The notes: generated by a model from the letters alone, not told the origin. A stretch of 64,000 nucleotides of DNA from CAZGMJ01 sp964526785 (GCA_964526785.1 CAZGMJ010000017.1:1-64000); one strand, 5' to 3'; shown: positions 44,994-54,103, counted from the first letter of the stretch. Translations and numbers: made by a program.

Positions 44994-45856
44994 TTCTTCT
45001 TTCCGCCCTGAAATTTGTAGGTGAGTGCTTTGTAGAGTAGTTTGGCCGCCAGGAAATCCGGGGCCTTGTTCACGTCATCGGGACATAGTTCGGTGATATC
45101 GAAGCCGACAACATTCTTCTTTTCGAAAACCGCTCGCAGGGCAGCGAGAACGTCATACCAGAGCAGTCCACCCGGCTCCGGCGTGCCGGTGGCGGGCATA
45201 ATTGACGGATCAAGCACGTCAAGATCGAACGTTACGTACACGTCATCGGAGCACAATGATACTACCTTGTCGATCCAGTCCCGATTGTCCTGAATGGCCG
45301 GAGCAAGAAAGATACGATCACTTTCGAGGACCGCTTTTTCGGTGACATCCATACTCCGAACGCCTACCTGTACAATCGGACAGAGTTCTCTGGCCCGTGC
45401 CATGACGCACGCATGATTGTACTGCGATCCGTTATACTCTTCACGAAGATCACTATGCGCGTCAAATTGCAGAATCGTAAGATCGGGGTATTTCTTGGCC
45501 ATCACCTGCATCGCCCCGATGCTCACAGAATGCTCTCCACCGACAACAACAGGAAAGCGGCCTTCCTCGACGTGGAAGTGCACCAGGCCATCAACCGCGG
45601 AGATCATCTCGCGCGTGGTTATCTCGCCTTCAATGGGATCTTCAGTAAAGATGCCTAATTTGTAGACTTCCGAGTCGGTCTCTATATCGTAGAGTTCCAT
45701 ATTGGCCGATGCTTCGATAACGGCCTGCGGCCCCTTATCCGCCCCCTTCATCCACGTACTGGTACCATCGTATGCTACAGGTATGATAGCTATCGCAGCG
45801 TTTTCCAGAACAGCGTATTCCGCAGGCAGATAGCCAAAACCCAGTTCCGGTTCCAT
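44990..45856 (-). CDS. speB: Agmatinase-like ureohydrolase
   Basis: Agmatinase splits agmatine into putrescine and urea. The 288-residue cytosolic product shows every arginase-fold metal ligand: GGEHS (His109), DAHSDLR (Asp132, His134, Asp136) and FDLDVLDPS (Asp211, Asp213), binding two Mn2+. ATGTPEPGG follows, as in agmatinases. The preceding gene makes agmatine and the following gene uses putrescine-type substrates, so agmatine is the likely substrate rather than arginine. It overlaps the DHS-like gene by four bases. Confidence 0.93.
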   Translation of the reverse strand: MEPELGFGYLPAEYAVLENAAIAIIPVAYDGTSTWMKGADKGPQAVIEASANMELYDIETDSEVYKLGIFTEDPIEGEITTREMISAVDGLVHFHVEEGRFPVVVGGEHSVSIGAMQVMAKKYPDLTILQFDAHSDLREEYNGSQYNHACVMARARELCPIVQVGVRSMDVTEKAVLESDRIFLAPAIQDNRDWIDKVVSLCSDDVYVTFDLDVLDPSIMPATGTPEPGGLLWYDVLAALRAVFEKKNVVGFDITELCPDDVNKAPDFLAAKLLYKALTYKFQGGKKK

Positions 45857-45876
45857 CGTTCATCCGTCTCCAACAA

Positions 45877-46431
45877 TTAGTCGTCAAAAAGAAACATCGC
45901 TATCGCTACGGTCGTTGTCCACAGTCCTTCCCGGCCTCGCGCAGCCTGCGTGATGCTGGATGTCCTGATAAAGAGCCCGCTGGCTTTGTAGGCCTGCTCT
46001 TTCTCCGACCAGGCCTTGTCCGGGTCGACATCCATGCCAAGGGTCGTACCGAGCATGCCTGCAGCGAGATCCTCCGCCATATCGCCGGCCTGTCGCGTGT
46101 TCATGCCGTGGCCATGCACTTCGCTAAGATAGCCCCACTTACTCTTCTCCCGGGGCACGGCCACACCTATGGACGAAGCCACCAGACGACCGTGCTCGTT
46201 TGTATCGGAGCGAGCCAGAACGCAGTATGATATCTGGCCGGGCTTGAGATACTTGAGACCTTCCCTGCGGCTGACGATTTTGCAGTACGGCGGCAGGATG
46301 GATGAGACCTGAACCAGATTCTGCTGGGCAACGCCAGCCTTTCGCAAGGCCTCTTCGAAGGACTTGAGCTGGTACTTGTGCTGTCCAACACCTTTGGTTA
46401 GAAATGCTTTGGTCGGAACAAGGCTGTTCAT
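45877..46431 (-). CDS. pdaD: Pyruvoyl-dependent arginine decarboxylase
   Basis: The 184-residue product is a PdaD proenzyme that decarboxylates arginine to agmatine. The self-cleavage site is VSSILPP (cut between Ser43 and Ser44), which yields beta and alpha chains with a pyruvoyl group on the alpha chain. EVHGHGM in the middle and GEDLAA-like and GMLG segments after it are also conserved. It starts the operon with agmatinase-like and DHS-like genes 20 bases apart or overlapping. This archaeal-type enzyme has moved into several bacterial lineages in place of the PLP-dependent SpeA. It is expressed behind a long leader. Confidence 0.93.
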   Translation of the reverse strand: MNSLVPTKAFLTKGVGQHKYQLKSFEEALRKAGVAQQNLVQVSSILPPYCKIVSRREGLKYLKPGQISYCVLARSDTNEHGRLVASSIGVAVPREKSKWGYLSEVHGHGMNTRQAGDMAEDLAAGMLGTTLGMDVDPDKAWSEKEQAYKASGLFIRTSSITQAARGREGLWTTTVAIAMFLFDD

Positions 46432-46447
46432 GTAGTACTCCCCTACT

Positions 46448-46537
46448 TCAATCGAACTCCATTCGAACGTATTCGTGTTGCCCTTCTGCGTTCATAATGC
46501 GAACGGCATCGAAAGCAACATTTCTTACTGTCGCCAT
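46448..46537 (-). CDS. Putative 29-codon leader peptide upstream of pdaD
   Basis: A short ORF lies inside the probable leader of the polyamine operon. It would encode 29 residues, beginning MATVRNVAFDAV and ending EYVRMEFD, with three arginines. Its stop codon is 16 bases before the pdaD start and overlaps the pdaD ribosome-binding area. The upstream Shine-Dalgarno is weak (GAGAAAG, 10 bases). GC at third positions (about 43%) is lower than neighbours. It could be a regulatory leader peptide, a short real protein or chance. No homologue can be named from sequence alone. Confidence 0.4.
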   Translation of the reverse strand: MATVRNVAFDAVRIMNAEGQHEYVRMEFD

Positions 46538-46588
46538 ACAATCACTTTCTCAAATACATCTCTTTGGCGAACGTGTCCGGAAGCGCCT

Positions 46589-46617
46589 TTGCAGGCCGTC
46601 CGGTGCGGCCCGTGCAA
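46589..46617 (-). promoter_or_regulatory. GC-rich stem-loop in the pdaD leader
   Basis: On the transcript the arms GGGCCG and CGGCCT enclose a 7-base loop (CACCGGA); TTG/CAA pairs extend the stem beyond a two-base bulge. It lies about 50 bases downstream of the probable transcription start and upstream of the small ORF. It may be a ligand- or ribosome-responsive element. I do not recognise a known riboswitch class. Confidence 0.45.
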
Positions 46618-46649
46618 CGGAAATCCTTCGAAAGTCAAACACGGCGCGC

Positions 46650-46677
46650 ATTATAGTGAAAGAGCACGGGTTTTCAA
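46650..46677 (-). promoter_or_regulatory. Strong promoter of the polyamine operon
   Basis: Minus strand: TTGAAA (-35, 46672-46677), 16-bp spacer, perfect TATAAT (-10, 46650-46655). Transcription would start near 46643, leaving about 210 nt before pdaD. Confidence 0.65.
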
Positions 46678-46920
46678 TACGGACCAACACATTTTTTGCA
46701 GAATGCGGTGCAGCATTTTTCGCCAAGCCACGAATCCTGGCGCATATTCGCATCAGTCTCATGAAGGACGCAGAGGGTTCGGCATCCCGTGCAGCGGTCG
46801 TCGTAATCGGACAAGACGAATCGCTTGCTATACGCACCCGCAACACGGCCCGGATAAGCTCCAAACACACAATAGTGCACCACTCGAGGAGCGACTGGAT
46901 ACGATGCGGCCGGCCGTTCG

Positions 46921-49455
46921 TCATTCATAGACGAGCTGCACGGTTGCTTTGGTGTCCCGCGAGCAGACAGCCCGGAGCCAGTATGCACCGAACGCTTCAT
47001 CGAAGCGGTGTTCTATCCTTTGCCCCGACGGCACTTCGAAACTTCTGTATGTCTTCCACGTCCCATTCCCATCGACATCCACTTCGATACGCATAATTGT
47101 TTTCTCGTCGTGCCCGTGTGAAATCGTCATCGTCTTGCGGTCGTAACCTGTCATGAGATAGGGATCGGACGGGCGATCCGCCTTTACCGGCGTGCCATTC
47201 CAGGGACCGCCGCGACCGCACGGCTTGCCAAGATCCCATAAGTCATCGACCGCCCCCACCCAAATCGCACACGAGCCATCCTCTGAACGGATGATGTGTC
47301 GATTGGCACTTGGAGCATCGTCGCTAATACCCGTCATAACGAGCAACCCTCGCCATGAGCAGTAGTCGTTGATACGCCGATTGTGTGTGCTGATCGGTCG
47401 GATCTTGGAAAAGCCGCCGGCATTCCTGGCGGGTAGTTCGTAAAAAGTGCCATGGCAATTGAAAAGGTCCCGCTCGGTGCACACCTCACGGTCTATACGC
47501 TCGATACCCAGAGGCCCCCGCTGATCGAAAGCGGGATCGCCCTTAGGCAGGCGGTAGCGATTGCCCGCATCATCCACATACAGCACCGAGGCGGCATCGA
47601 CCGTAATGACATCTTCAGGAACAGCTACGTCTTCCTTGAGCCATTTATGGGCCGCCGGGTCGTCCACACGTTGGAGTGTCATCTCTGCGCCGATTTCATA
47701 GTAACCTGTGTCTTCGACGGCACCGTTGGCGGTCCGCATTGCGGCGAAATGCAGAGTTTTCAAATTCGCACCCCGGGCGCGTATCAGCCCTCCGGAGACA
47801 TTCTCATCACCCGGCGCAGCGAGTCCGTCAAAAATGGCGCTGCCGGCGGTACTGCGTCGCGGTGCATCTGAATACTCAAAATACGCCGTGGCACTCTCGC
47901 AATCCCGATCGATTTGGATGCGGATCCACCGCCCTTCTTCCGATGCTTTGAAGCTTTGCCACGCATAGCGGCCCTGTTCGACGACCGTTTCACGAAGCGT
48001 CCTCCAGCGGCCATTCCCCTCAACATCCACTTCAAACGTGAAACGGACAGGCTGATCGCTATCGTGTGTAAGATGTACTCCACGGCGTTCGAAACCCGAA
48101 AACAGAAACGGATCGGAGGCTTTACCGGCCCGGACTTTCTCCTCCAGCCACACAGCCCCCCTGCCGAGCGGTGTGCCAAAACCATTCAGCCTATCCGGCT
48201 CAACAAAGCGCAAATTGGACTGAGACTGGCCCGGACCGGCAATATTGCCTTTGGCTTTGCGTTTATTGAGGAACTCGCTTTTGGCCGTCACGTCGCAGCC
48301 GAAGACGATGCGATCCTTCCACCGACAGAAGTCCCCAACGACCATCAGATACGTCGAACGCGGCGCGATTCCTGCGCTGTTCGTGCTGGAGAACTTCCTG
48401 GGGAACCGCCAGAGCATGCCATGCATGGTCATCAACAGATCGTCCTGGCCTATATCCCTGATTCGCGGCCACTCGGTGTTCCACCCATGTGCGCCGTCGT
48501 ATGTGTGACTGGCCTTTGGCAATCGGTAATGGGACCAGGCACCTCGATCCAGCACCATGAGAATCAGCGAACGATGATCCCATCCGATGCTCCAAATGGG
48601 GTCAGTCTTCGGATTTGCATTGCCGTATATGCCGCCCGGCCCCGAAACCTCCGTGAACTGATTGCGACGAACGACCTGCCAGCTCTTGCCATCCCATTCG
48701 GCCAGACATCCTGAGAGAATATCAGGCCTGGTCCTCGCCAGCGAAGAACGTTCGCCATTGTTGGCATAGACCAGGCGATCCTGCCCGGAGTACAACCCTT
48801 TGCCGTGATAACCAGGCAACAGATCGCCCGCAACGTTGTTGACGCGATTGCCGTCGGGGTGGATTTCCTTGACGGCGAGCGTGTGGACATTGACTTCGTA
48901 GAAACCTTCTTCCATCGTGGCGTAGTAGATCCAGTCGGCCGGGTGCGTCAGATGTCTAGCGTTGCCTGTCAACCGGCCGGACATCTTTTTCGGCGGAATG
49001 ACGCGAACCTTGCGATCTTTGTCTATTACATACGGCCCGATGAAAAGCTGCTGCGACTCCCGATGAATCATTCGATTGGCAGGCGTGCCTCCTACGCTCT
49101 CCGGCCGAGCCGCAATATTCAATTCGGCATCGACTTCGTACAACTTGTCGTTCGAGCCGGTCGGCTTGTGCGGCGAATACGTGATTACCCACAGTCTGTC
49201 CGCCCACGGCACTACGGCTCCGGTGCCGCATTCGCCCTGATCGTTGAAGTACGCCAGATGTGGATAGATGCCCGACCATTGTCGGCGCGATTCGTCCGCC
49301 TCTGCCAGACTCGCAGCCGTGAGCACCAATATGCCGATAAGAACAAACACGGCGGCTATTGCACAACGGTATCGGGCATGTCTTAAACACAAATCTGATC
49401 CCCATGCACGGGTGCGTTCAGGTTGATAGAACTTATCGTCAAGCAACGATTTCAT
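46921..49455 (-). CDS. Large secreted protein of unknown function with an internal duplication
   Basis: The 844-residue protein has a long N-terminus and a membrane/signal segment (about 29-52). A propeller-like region follows (about 60-340), with strands such as LWVITYSPH and WIYYAT. Then comes a module of about 180 residues present twice, at about 345-530 and 668-844. Both copies share HGxxxxxP, an I.P.ST element, a D-x-C-x-W segment, a GRG-x-W turn, SDP-[FY]-L-x-[ST]-G-[FY]-[DE]-R, and EVDV-[ED]-GNG-x-W-[RK]-T. The C-terminus of each copy looks like a beta-sandwich. I recognise no family. Context among secreted carbohydrate enzymes suggests a surface or periplasmic carbohydrate-related role. 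Confidence 0.7.
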   Translation of the reverse strand: MKSLLDDKFYQPERTRAWGSDLCLRHARYRCAIAAVFVLIGILVLTAASLAEADESRRQWSGIYPHLAYFNDQGECGTGAVVPWADRLWVITYSPHKPTGSNDKLYEVDAELNIAARPESVGGTPANRMIHRESQQLFIGPYVIDKDRKVRVIPPKKMSGRLTGNARHLTHPADWIYYATMEEGFYEVNVHTLAVKEIHPDGNRVNNVAGDLLPGYHGKGLYSGQDRLVYANNGERSSLARTRPDILSGCLAEWDGKSWQVVRRNQFTEVSGPGGIYGNANPKTDPIWSIGWDHRSLILMVLDRGAWSHYRLPKASHTYDGAHGWNTEWPRIRDIGQDDLLMTMHGMLWRFPRKFSSTNSAGIAPRSTYLMVVGDFCRWKDRIVFGCDVTAKSEFLNKRKAKGNIAGPGQSQSNLRFVEPDRLNGFGTPLGRGAVWLEEKVRAGKASDPFLFSGFERRGVHLTHDSDQPVRFTFEVDVEGNGRWRTLRETVVEQGRYAWQSFKASEEGRWIRIQIDRDCESATAYFEYSDAPRRSTAGSAIFDGLAAPGDENVSGGLIRARGANLKTLHFAAMRTANGAVEDTGYYEIGAEMTLQRVDDPAAHKWLKEDVAVPEDVITVDAASVLYVDDAGNRYRLPKGDPAFDQRGPLGIERIDREVCTERDLFNCHGTFYELPARNAGGFSKIRPISTHNRRINDYCSWRGLLVMTGISDDAPSANRHIIRSEDGSCAIWVGAVDDLWDLGKPCGRGGPWNGTPVKADRPSDPYLMTGYDRKTMTISHGHDEKTIMRIEVDVDGNGTWKTYRSFEVPSGQRIEHRFDEAFGAYWLRAVCSRDTKATVQLVYE

Positions 49456-49637
49456 ACCACAGGTCCTTTCCCGACCGGAGTGTCAACTTCTTGCAAGTAC
49501 CACGGGGCCAATCTTTGGCCAACCGCCGCGTCTTTCACATGCACATATTACGTTCATATGGGTACCACCACAAGCCTCAGAGCCGCACCACCATGTAATG
49601 AGAACGCCGAATGACGCACAACAGAGTAGACGATTTC

Positions 49638-50252
49638 TTACAACCTGCGCGCAAGCGATTGGAGTTTCCGTCTAATCTTCGTCCCATACTGAGGATCGGT
49701 GGCCCACTTTCCGGTCAAATCCGCAACGTTCGGAGCGATGCCCCGACGGACCCGGCCAAATCGGGGATCCACCAGCGGATGTCGCAGAGGCTGCGCGCTT
49801 GCGTATGCCTTGAGATGCTGGATATGTGCCCGGACACCCATTTCGACAGTCGTGAATGACGCTCCTGGCACACCGCCGCCGGTCGCCCCGAGTCCACAGA
49901 AGTTGTTCTGCCACCGCTGAACGTCGCCCCCGAATCGCAGGTAATTGGTCTCGATACACATCTGGCAAAAAGCCACGTCATGATTGACGCCCTCGGCGCC
50001 CGCCTCCCTGATATATGCCTGGGCAATCCTGGAAACCTCGTTTGCGTTCGCGTTGGGATGGGTCTGCAGGAGGAATCTCACCAAGTGTGACTCGTCTGCC
50101 CTGCCGCAACTCATGATGGGTATCGGCCGTGCTGCACCATAGGACACTCGGGGACCATCGCATCGGGGGCCATGGCAGGAAGCGAGAAGAACTATCATGC
50201 AGTTCCAAAGAAGGAGGTTAACGGATAGCTGGGCTATGCGCATTCGATTCAT
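49638..50252 (-). CDS. GH73-type beta-N-acetylglucosaminidase lipoprotein
   Basis: The 204-residue protein has a lipobox (LLASC, Cys26), so it is anchored to a membrane. The rest matches the Glucosaminidase (GH73) fold of peptidoglycan hydrolases. It has AYIREAGAEGVNHDVAFCQMCIETNY with the catalytic Glu in ETNY, LRFGGDVQRWQNNFCGLGATGGG, and a C-terminal VDPRFGRVRRGIAPNVADLTGKWA region. It probably trims the peptidoglycan glycan strand during growth or envelope assembly. GGAG precedes the ATG. Confidence 0.82.
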   Translation of the reverse strand: MNRMRIAQLSVNLLLWNCMIVLLASCHGPRCDGPRVSYGAARPIPIMSCGRADESHLVRFLLQTHPNANANEVSRIAQAYIREAGAEGVNHDVAFCQMCIETNYLRFGGDVQRWQNNFCGLGATGGGVPGASFTTVEMGVRAHIQHLKAYASAQPLRHPLVDPRFGRVRRGIAPNVADLTGKWATDPQYGTKIRRKLQSLARRL

Positions 50253-50334
50253 ACGAGACTCCAGGAAGTATTAACAATCGACCCAATAGAAGGCCGCCCA
50301 ACCAGGCATTCGACCATCTCACAGGATCATTTCT

Positions 50335-53088
50335 TCACCGTTCATTTTCCTTCTCTGATCGAGCATCGCCCGGACACCGGATGAGACGAAAACCGAGGTG
50401 TTCATGCCGGAAATCAGGCCGGTAGTTTGTCGTTAAGGGACCGGACGCAGCCGCATTGTCGCGCCAACTCAGACCAAAACATATCCTGGGATTGTCGTCA
50501 AAGTCCGCAGCAGGCGATTCTTTGTGTATGGGCGTGGAGGTCCACTCCCATACGTTACCAAGTACATCGTATATCCCGCCCGCAACGGGCGCGAGAGATG
50601 CCACTGAATGGGTTCGGCCGGCCGCGTTTTCATATAGCCATGCATACTCTTCAAGGTTACTGTACATGTCATGGTATTCGATTGACGCTGGTCTCAGCAA
50701 GGATACATACTCGGCCTCCGTTGGCAATCGATAGTAAAAACCGGTCTGGGCCGCGTTTAGCTTCCCAATGAAGCGCTCAACCATATGGTACGATACGTTG
50801 TGCACCGGATGGTTGTCATTCTGAAACTTGCTCGGATTGAATCCCATAGCGTTTTCCCATTGAGCCTGCGTAACTTCCGTGGCTCCAATCCAAATATCCT
50901 CCTTGCCTTTCGGAAGACGCTGAAACGGCATGCCCAGAGCGTTCACATAGTCAATATTGTCCGGCGGCCCAGAAGCACTCGCATGAACAGCAACAGGCTC
51001 AACATCATACGGGAAATAGATGAGCTCCTCGGCTTCGTAGTCGTATTCAAGCACGTATTTGGGATTTTCGGCGCTGAGATACCTGTTGAATAGTCCGTCA
51101 ATGCACGTTTGACTGTACCAGTGAAAAACCTCTATGCGCGGCGGTCGATCTATCACCTTGAAACTAAAATCGGTTTCCTTTTCATGCGCATCGACGAATG
51201 ATCTCACGGCATTAAAGTAGGTCTTGAGGACGCTTGTCTGATCCTCCACCTTCTCAATGACTACGCGTGTCTTGAGACAATGTAATCCCGTTAACAGAAG
51301 CGCGCTGAAGATGAGCAAAGCCGTAAGCTGCCGTGAAGCCCTGATACGTTCGAAATCCAACAGGAGATATACAAAGGCGATCGTCAGCGCAGTCAGCGGA
51401 TAACTGTAATGACATACGATATTGTAGGAATCAAGCATGGACTGTATGTATCCCGCCCGACCGAAGGAGAGTATGAATACGATGGATACGAAAAGGGAGA
51501 CAATCAGCATCCCCTCCCACAACACACCTCGAAGAAACCGTCTGCGGTGCACAAAGGATATGATGAGAACCGCACCAGCCAAAAGAAAGGACATGAGCGT
51601 CACGCCGATGTAGATCTTATCTCGAAAGCCTCCCTCCACCAGCGGCACAAGCATCGCTGAAAACATCGTCACAGGGAGGCGCACCATGTTCAAGAACGAC
51701 CACACCAAGCCTGCGGATTCCGATTGTACACCAATTCGGAAGTCCGGGTATGCTCGCCAAATATGTATGGCGAACAGAACCGCCCACAGACCATAGGGAA
51801 CGATCAGCAGCAGCCAGCTTGCCTTGTTGCATGACCGATGTGTCTGGCCGCTTTTGGCGGAACAGCAGCGATAGCAAATAAAAAAGATCATCGGCATGAG
51901 AAATGTGATCTCCGCCGTGAGCAGGTTCAATAGCAGCAGTGCAGCGGTCAGCAGCAATCCTTTTCCCGTGGGGATTCGTCCGATGACAGTCTTACGGAAG
52001 ATCAGGATTGCGAGGATCATGAAGATGGTTGCTACAATATAGGCATCAACGTGCGGCCAGATTACCGGATCGACATTCACGACCAGAACAGAGAACAACA
52101 GTGCAAAGAACACGGAGATTGCCTTTGGCCGCAACTCGATAAGCAGCCACCACAGGCAGGCCACCGCCGTCAGGTGTTTTGTGAATGTCAATACGTGCGG
52201 GCCGACATAATCAGCGTTGAATAGAACGCGATTGAAGGCGAGCATGGCGTGTTGGATCGGTCGAAACATGAGCCGGTCGTAAGGGAGATATAACTGCCAG
52301 TCGATGTGTTTCAGGAAGAAGCCGAAATCGGCTGGATCATTCCGCGAGGCGAAGAACAGAAACCACTCATCATGGCGAAACAGGTGGAAGAAAGCGGGCC
52401 AGAAAACAATCACATTGATGAGGATCACCGCCAGGAACAACAGCGGTCGCAGTCCGTAAAAAGACTGCTTGAGTATCCTCGCGCACAACTCGAAGAGACG
52501 ATCTGAGATGAGGCACAGACCGAACACCGACGCGAAACAGAATACCGCAGCCAGGGCAATAAACTCCTGTGTAACCGCCAGGCTGTACCACCCATGCGGC
52601 GAGAAAACCACGTATAAGCCTGCGTCCAACTCCTTGCGATAGTTGGAGAACCCCATCGACACTTCCTGTGGGGAATACTGAGAGAAGACAATACGTACTT
52701 CCACGTCATCGACTTGAGCCAACTGCTCTTGCGCAATTCGTATGTAAACGAGCGTATCTTCATCGCGTTTAACAACACCCGGCCAGGTATTCGGAGCTAC
52801 AGCCACACCATTGAGATAGAAGGCGACGTCTTGCACGCCGCGGGCTTCGTATCTCGTCTTGAGCAGGTAATCGCCCGATCCAGCAACCTTGAAAGATGTC
52901 AGAATCTCTTTCGAATCCGGAGTAAGGCGCACTTTTACCCGGTGCAATTCACCTTCGGGGCAATACAGAAGAACATCCGCGAGGATCAACACGAGAAATA
53001 CAATGCCGACCGCCGTCAGCGCGGCGACTCGGCATCTTGTGACTCTCACTCTCTTGCGACCCTCGGCACTCATTCTGCGTCGCAGCAT
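50335..53088 (-). CDS. Multi-pass membrane glycosyltransferase-like protein fused to a C-terminal FGE/SUMF1-type domain
   Basis: The 917-residue protein has a first membrane helix (about 22-42) and an extracytoplasmic beta domain (about 48-165). About ten more helices follow (roughly 170-605), resembling the GT39/GT-C layout, with a short HDEW element after a helix near residue 240. The last ~190 residues (718-905) form a formylglycine-generating-enzyme/SUMF1-type fold: GATEVTQAQWENAMGFNPSKFQ, HPVHNVSYHMVERFI, YRLPTEAEY, GIYDVLGNVWEWT and HLGFRLIRC. True FGE enzymes use a Cys pair and bind copper; the positions here are not clearly conserved. It may be a non-catalytic or differently used fold. 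It starts immediately after the GT2 stop codon. Confidence 0.75.
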   Translation of the reverse strand: MLRRRMSAEGRKRVRVTRCRVAALTAVGIVFLVLILADVLLYCPEGELHRVKVRLTPDSKEILTSFKVAGSGDYLLKTRYEARGVQDVAFYLNGVAVAPNTWPGVVKRDEDTLVYIRIAQEQLAQVDDVEVRIVFSQYSPQEVSMGFSNYRKELDAGLYVVFSPHGWYSLAVTQEFIALAAVFCFASVFGLCLISDRLFELCARILKQSFYGLRPLLFLAVILINVIVFWPAFFHLFRHDEWFLFFASRNDPADFGFFLKHIDWQLYLPYDRLMFRPIQHAMLAFNRVLFNADYVGPHVLTFTKHLTAVACLWWLLIELRPKAISVFFALLFSVLVVNVDPVIWPHVDAYIVATIFMILAILIFRKTVIGRIPTGKGLLLTAALLLLNLLTAEITFLMPMIFFICYRCCSAKSGQTHRSCNKASWLLLIVPYGLWAVLFAIHIWRAYPDFRIGVQSESAGLVWSFLNMVRLPVTMFSAMLVPLVEGGFRDKIYIGVTLMSFLLAGAVLIISFVHRRRFLRGVLWEGMLIVSLFVSIVFILSFGRAGYIQSMLDSYNIVCHYSYPLTALTIAFVYLLLDFERIRASRQLTALLIFSALLLTGLHCLKTRVVIEKVEDQTSVLKTYFNAVRSFVDAHEKETDFSFKVIDRPPRIEVFHWYSQTCIDGLFNRYLSAENPKYVLEYDYEAEELIYFPYDVEPVAVHASASGPPDNIDYVNALGMPFQRLPKGKEDIWIGATEVTQAQWENAMGFNPSKFQNDNHPVHNVSYHMVERFIGKLNAAQTGFYYRLPTEAEYVSLLRPASIEYHDMYSNLEEYAWLYENAAGRTHSVASLAPVAGGIYDVLGNVWEWTSTPIHKESPAADFDDNPRICFGLSWRDNAAASGPLTTNYRPDFRHEHLGFRLIRCPGDARSEKENER

Positions 53089-53793
53089 CTACGGCCAGAA
53101 CACCTTTTCTCTAAGGAATTGAAAGTAATAGGCTCCCCCCCAACGAAGGACTTGGAGCTTTCTTTCTCCGCCCAAACGGGCCGGTTCATCACCGGGTATC
53201 TCTGCGATCCTGAGGTTCTTCTTTGCCGCTCGAACGGACAGGAGCGGCTCCCAGCTTATCTTCGTGCGAAACAGCCGCTCCGCCATCGTATAGGGACGGT
53301 CGCTGTGCAATTCCAAATCGTAAATCAGGCGCGTCCGGTATGCGCGAAAAATGACCATGACGTCGGTATAATTGCCCCCGTGCAGAAGATTGACCGTTTT
53401 GGTAAACAACCAGTTGCCGAAAGCGGTTATACGATCATCGTCTTCGCTTCGCGCGTCGCCGAGATACCGTGAGGCTATTACCATATCGTAACCCTCTGCG
53501 ATTTTCTCCAGCAAGGCGGGGATGAGTTCGGGCACACTGTTTCCGTCCGGACTGAATGTAATGACGGTGTCGCCTTCTATATAGGGAAGCACCTCGGTAT
53601 AGGCATGGCGGAATCCTGCTTGCTTTTGAATGTAGACGAAATAGCCCTGCTCTCGTGCATATTCGACCGTACCGTCGGTCGAACCACCATCGAGGATGAT
53701 CAACTGGTCATACCAGGCGCGGTCAACCCGTGGCATAATCGCCTTCATACCGTCAATTTCGTTAAGTGTAGGAACAATAAGGGTAACTGTCAT
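53089..53793 (-). CDS. GT2-family glycosyltransferase
   Basis: The 234-residue cytosolic GT-A protein has the start TLIVPTLNEIDG, the DGGSTDGT nucleotide-binding loop and SPDGNS where DxD enzymes carry the metal-binding motif. ASRYLGDARSEDDDR is a family loop. It resembles polyprenyl-phosphate-sugar synthases without the C-terminal membrane helices. It directly precedes the membrane GT/FGE fusion gene (adjacent stop and start), so the two probably work as a pair: this enzyme makes a lipid-linked donor that the membrane protein uses. Confidence 0.85.
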   Translation of the reverse strand: MTVTLIVPTLNEIDGMKAIMPRVDRAWYDQLIILDGGSTDGTVEYAREQGYFVYIQKQAGFRHAYTEVLPYIEGDTVITFSPDGNSVPELIPALLEKIAEGYDMVIASRYLGDARSEDDDRITAFGNWLFTKTVNLLHGGNYTDVMVIFRAYRTRLIYDLELHSDRPYTMAERLFRTKISWEPLLSVRAAKKNLRIAEIPGDEPARLGGERKLQVLRWGGAYYFQFLREKVFWP

Positions 53794-54103
53794 CTGTATT
53801 ACATCCTCGTCATTGCTATTTTGAAGACAATAGGATTAGCAGGCGGGATAGTCAACTGAAAAGCTCAGGGAGTCTGTTCGAGTTGCCAATAGTAAGAAAG
53901 CGGCAGGGAATTGCATGTCCGATGCGGCCGGGCCCAGGCTGGAGATTCTCGATATAGCGATATCCCCGCCAGATAGACGAACTGGCGGAGAAGGTCCAGC
54001 AGAACTACAGAGAGCCCGGCTATCTGCCCGGGCTTTGCTCTTTCGATAGATGGTCTGCAGCGTTAAAATAGGTAGATCAAGGACCGAAAAGGGAGTTAGA
54101 ATT
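53794..54103. other. Divergent intergenic region, GT2 / pseudopilin
   Basis: Besides the GT2 promoter, this 310-bp stretch has a hairpin (arms AGCCCGG 54013-54019 and CCGGGCT 54028-54034, 8-base loop) in the pseudopilin leader, and a TAAAAT that could be that gene's -10. I see no known riboswitch or gene. Confidence 0.45.
53827..53855 (-). promoter_or_regulatory. Probable promoter of the GT2/FGE-fusion operon
   Basis: Minus strand: TTGACT (-35, 53850-53855), 17-bp spacer, TATTGT (-10, 53827-53832). Confidence 0.55.

Larger units (their letters stand above)
46432..46920. other. Leader and promoter region of the polyamine operon
   Basis: These 489 bases hold, from right to left on the minus strand, the promoter, a strong hairpin and the small ORF. 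The right end (46678-46920) has no supported gene. Confidence 0.5.

Noticed and set aside
53860..54103. Possible riboswitch before the pseudopilin gene
   Set aside because: There is a hairpin, but I could not match cyclic-di-GMP or other known riboswitch consensus elements.
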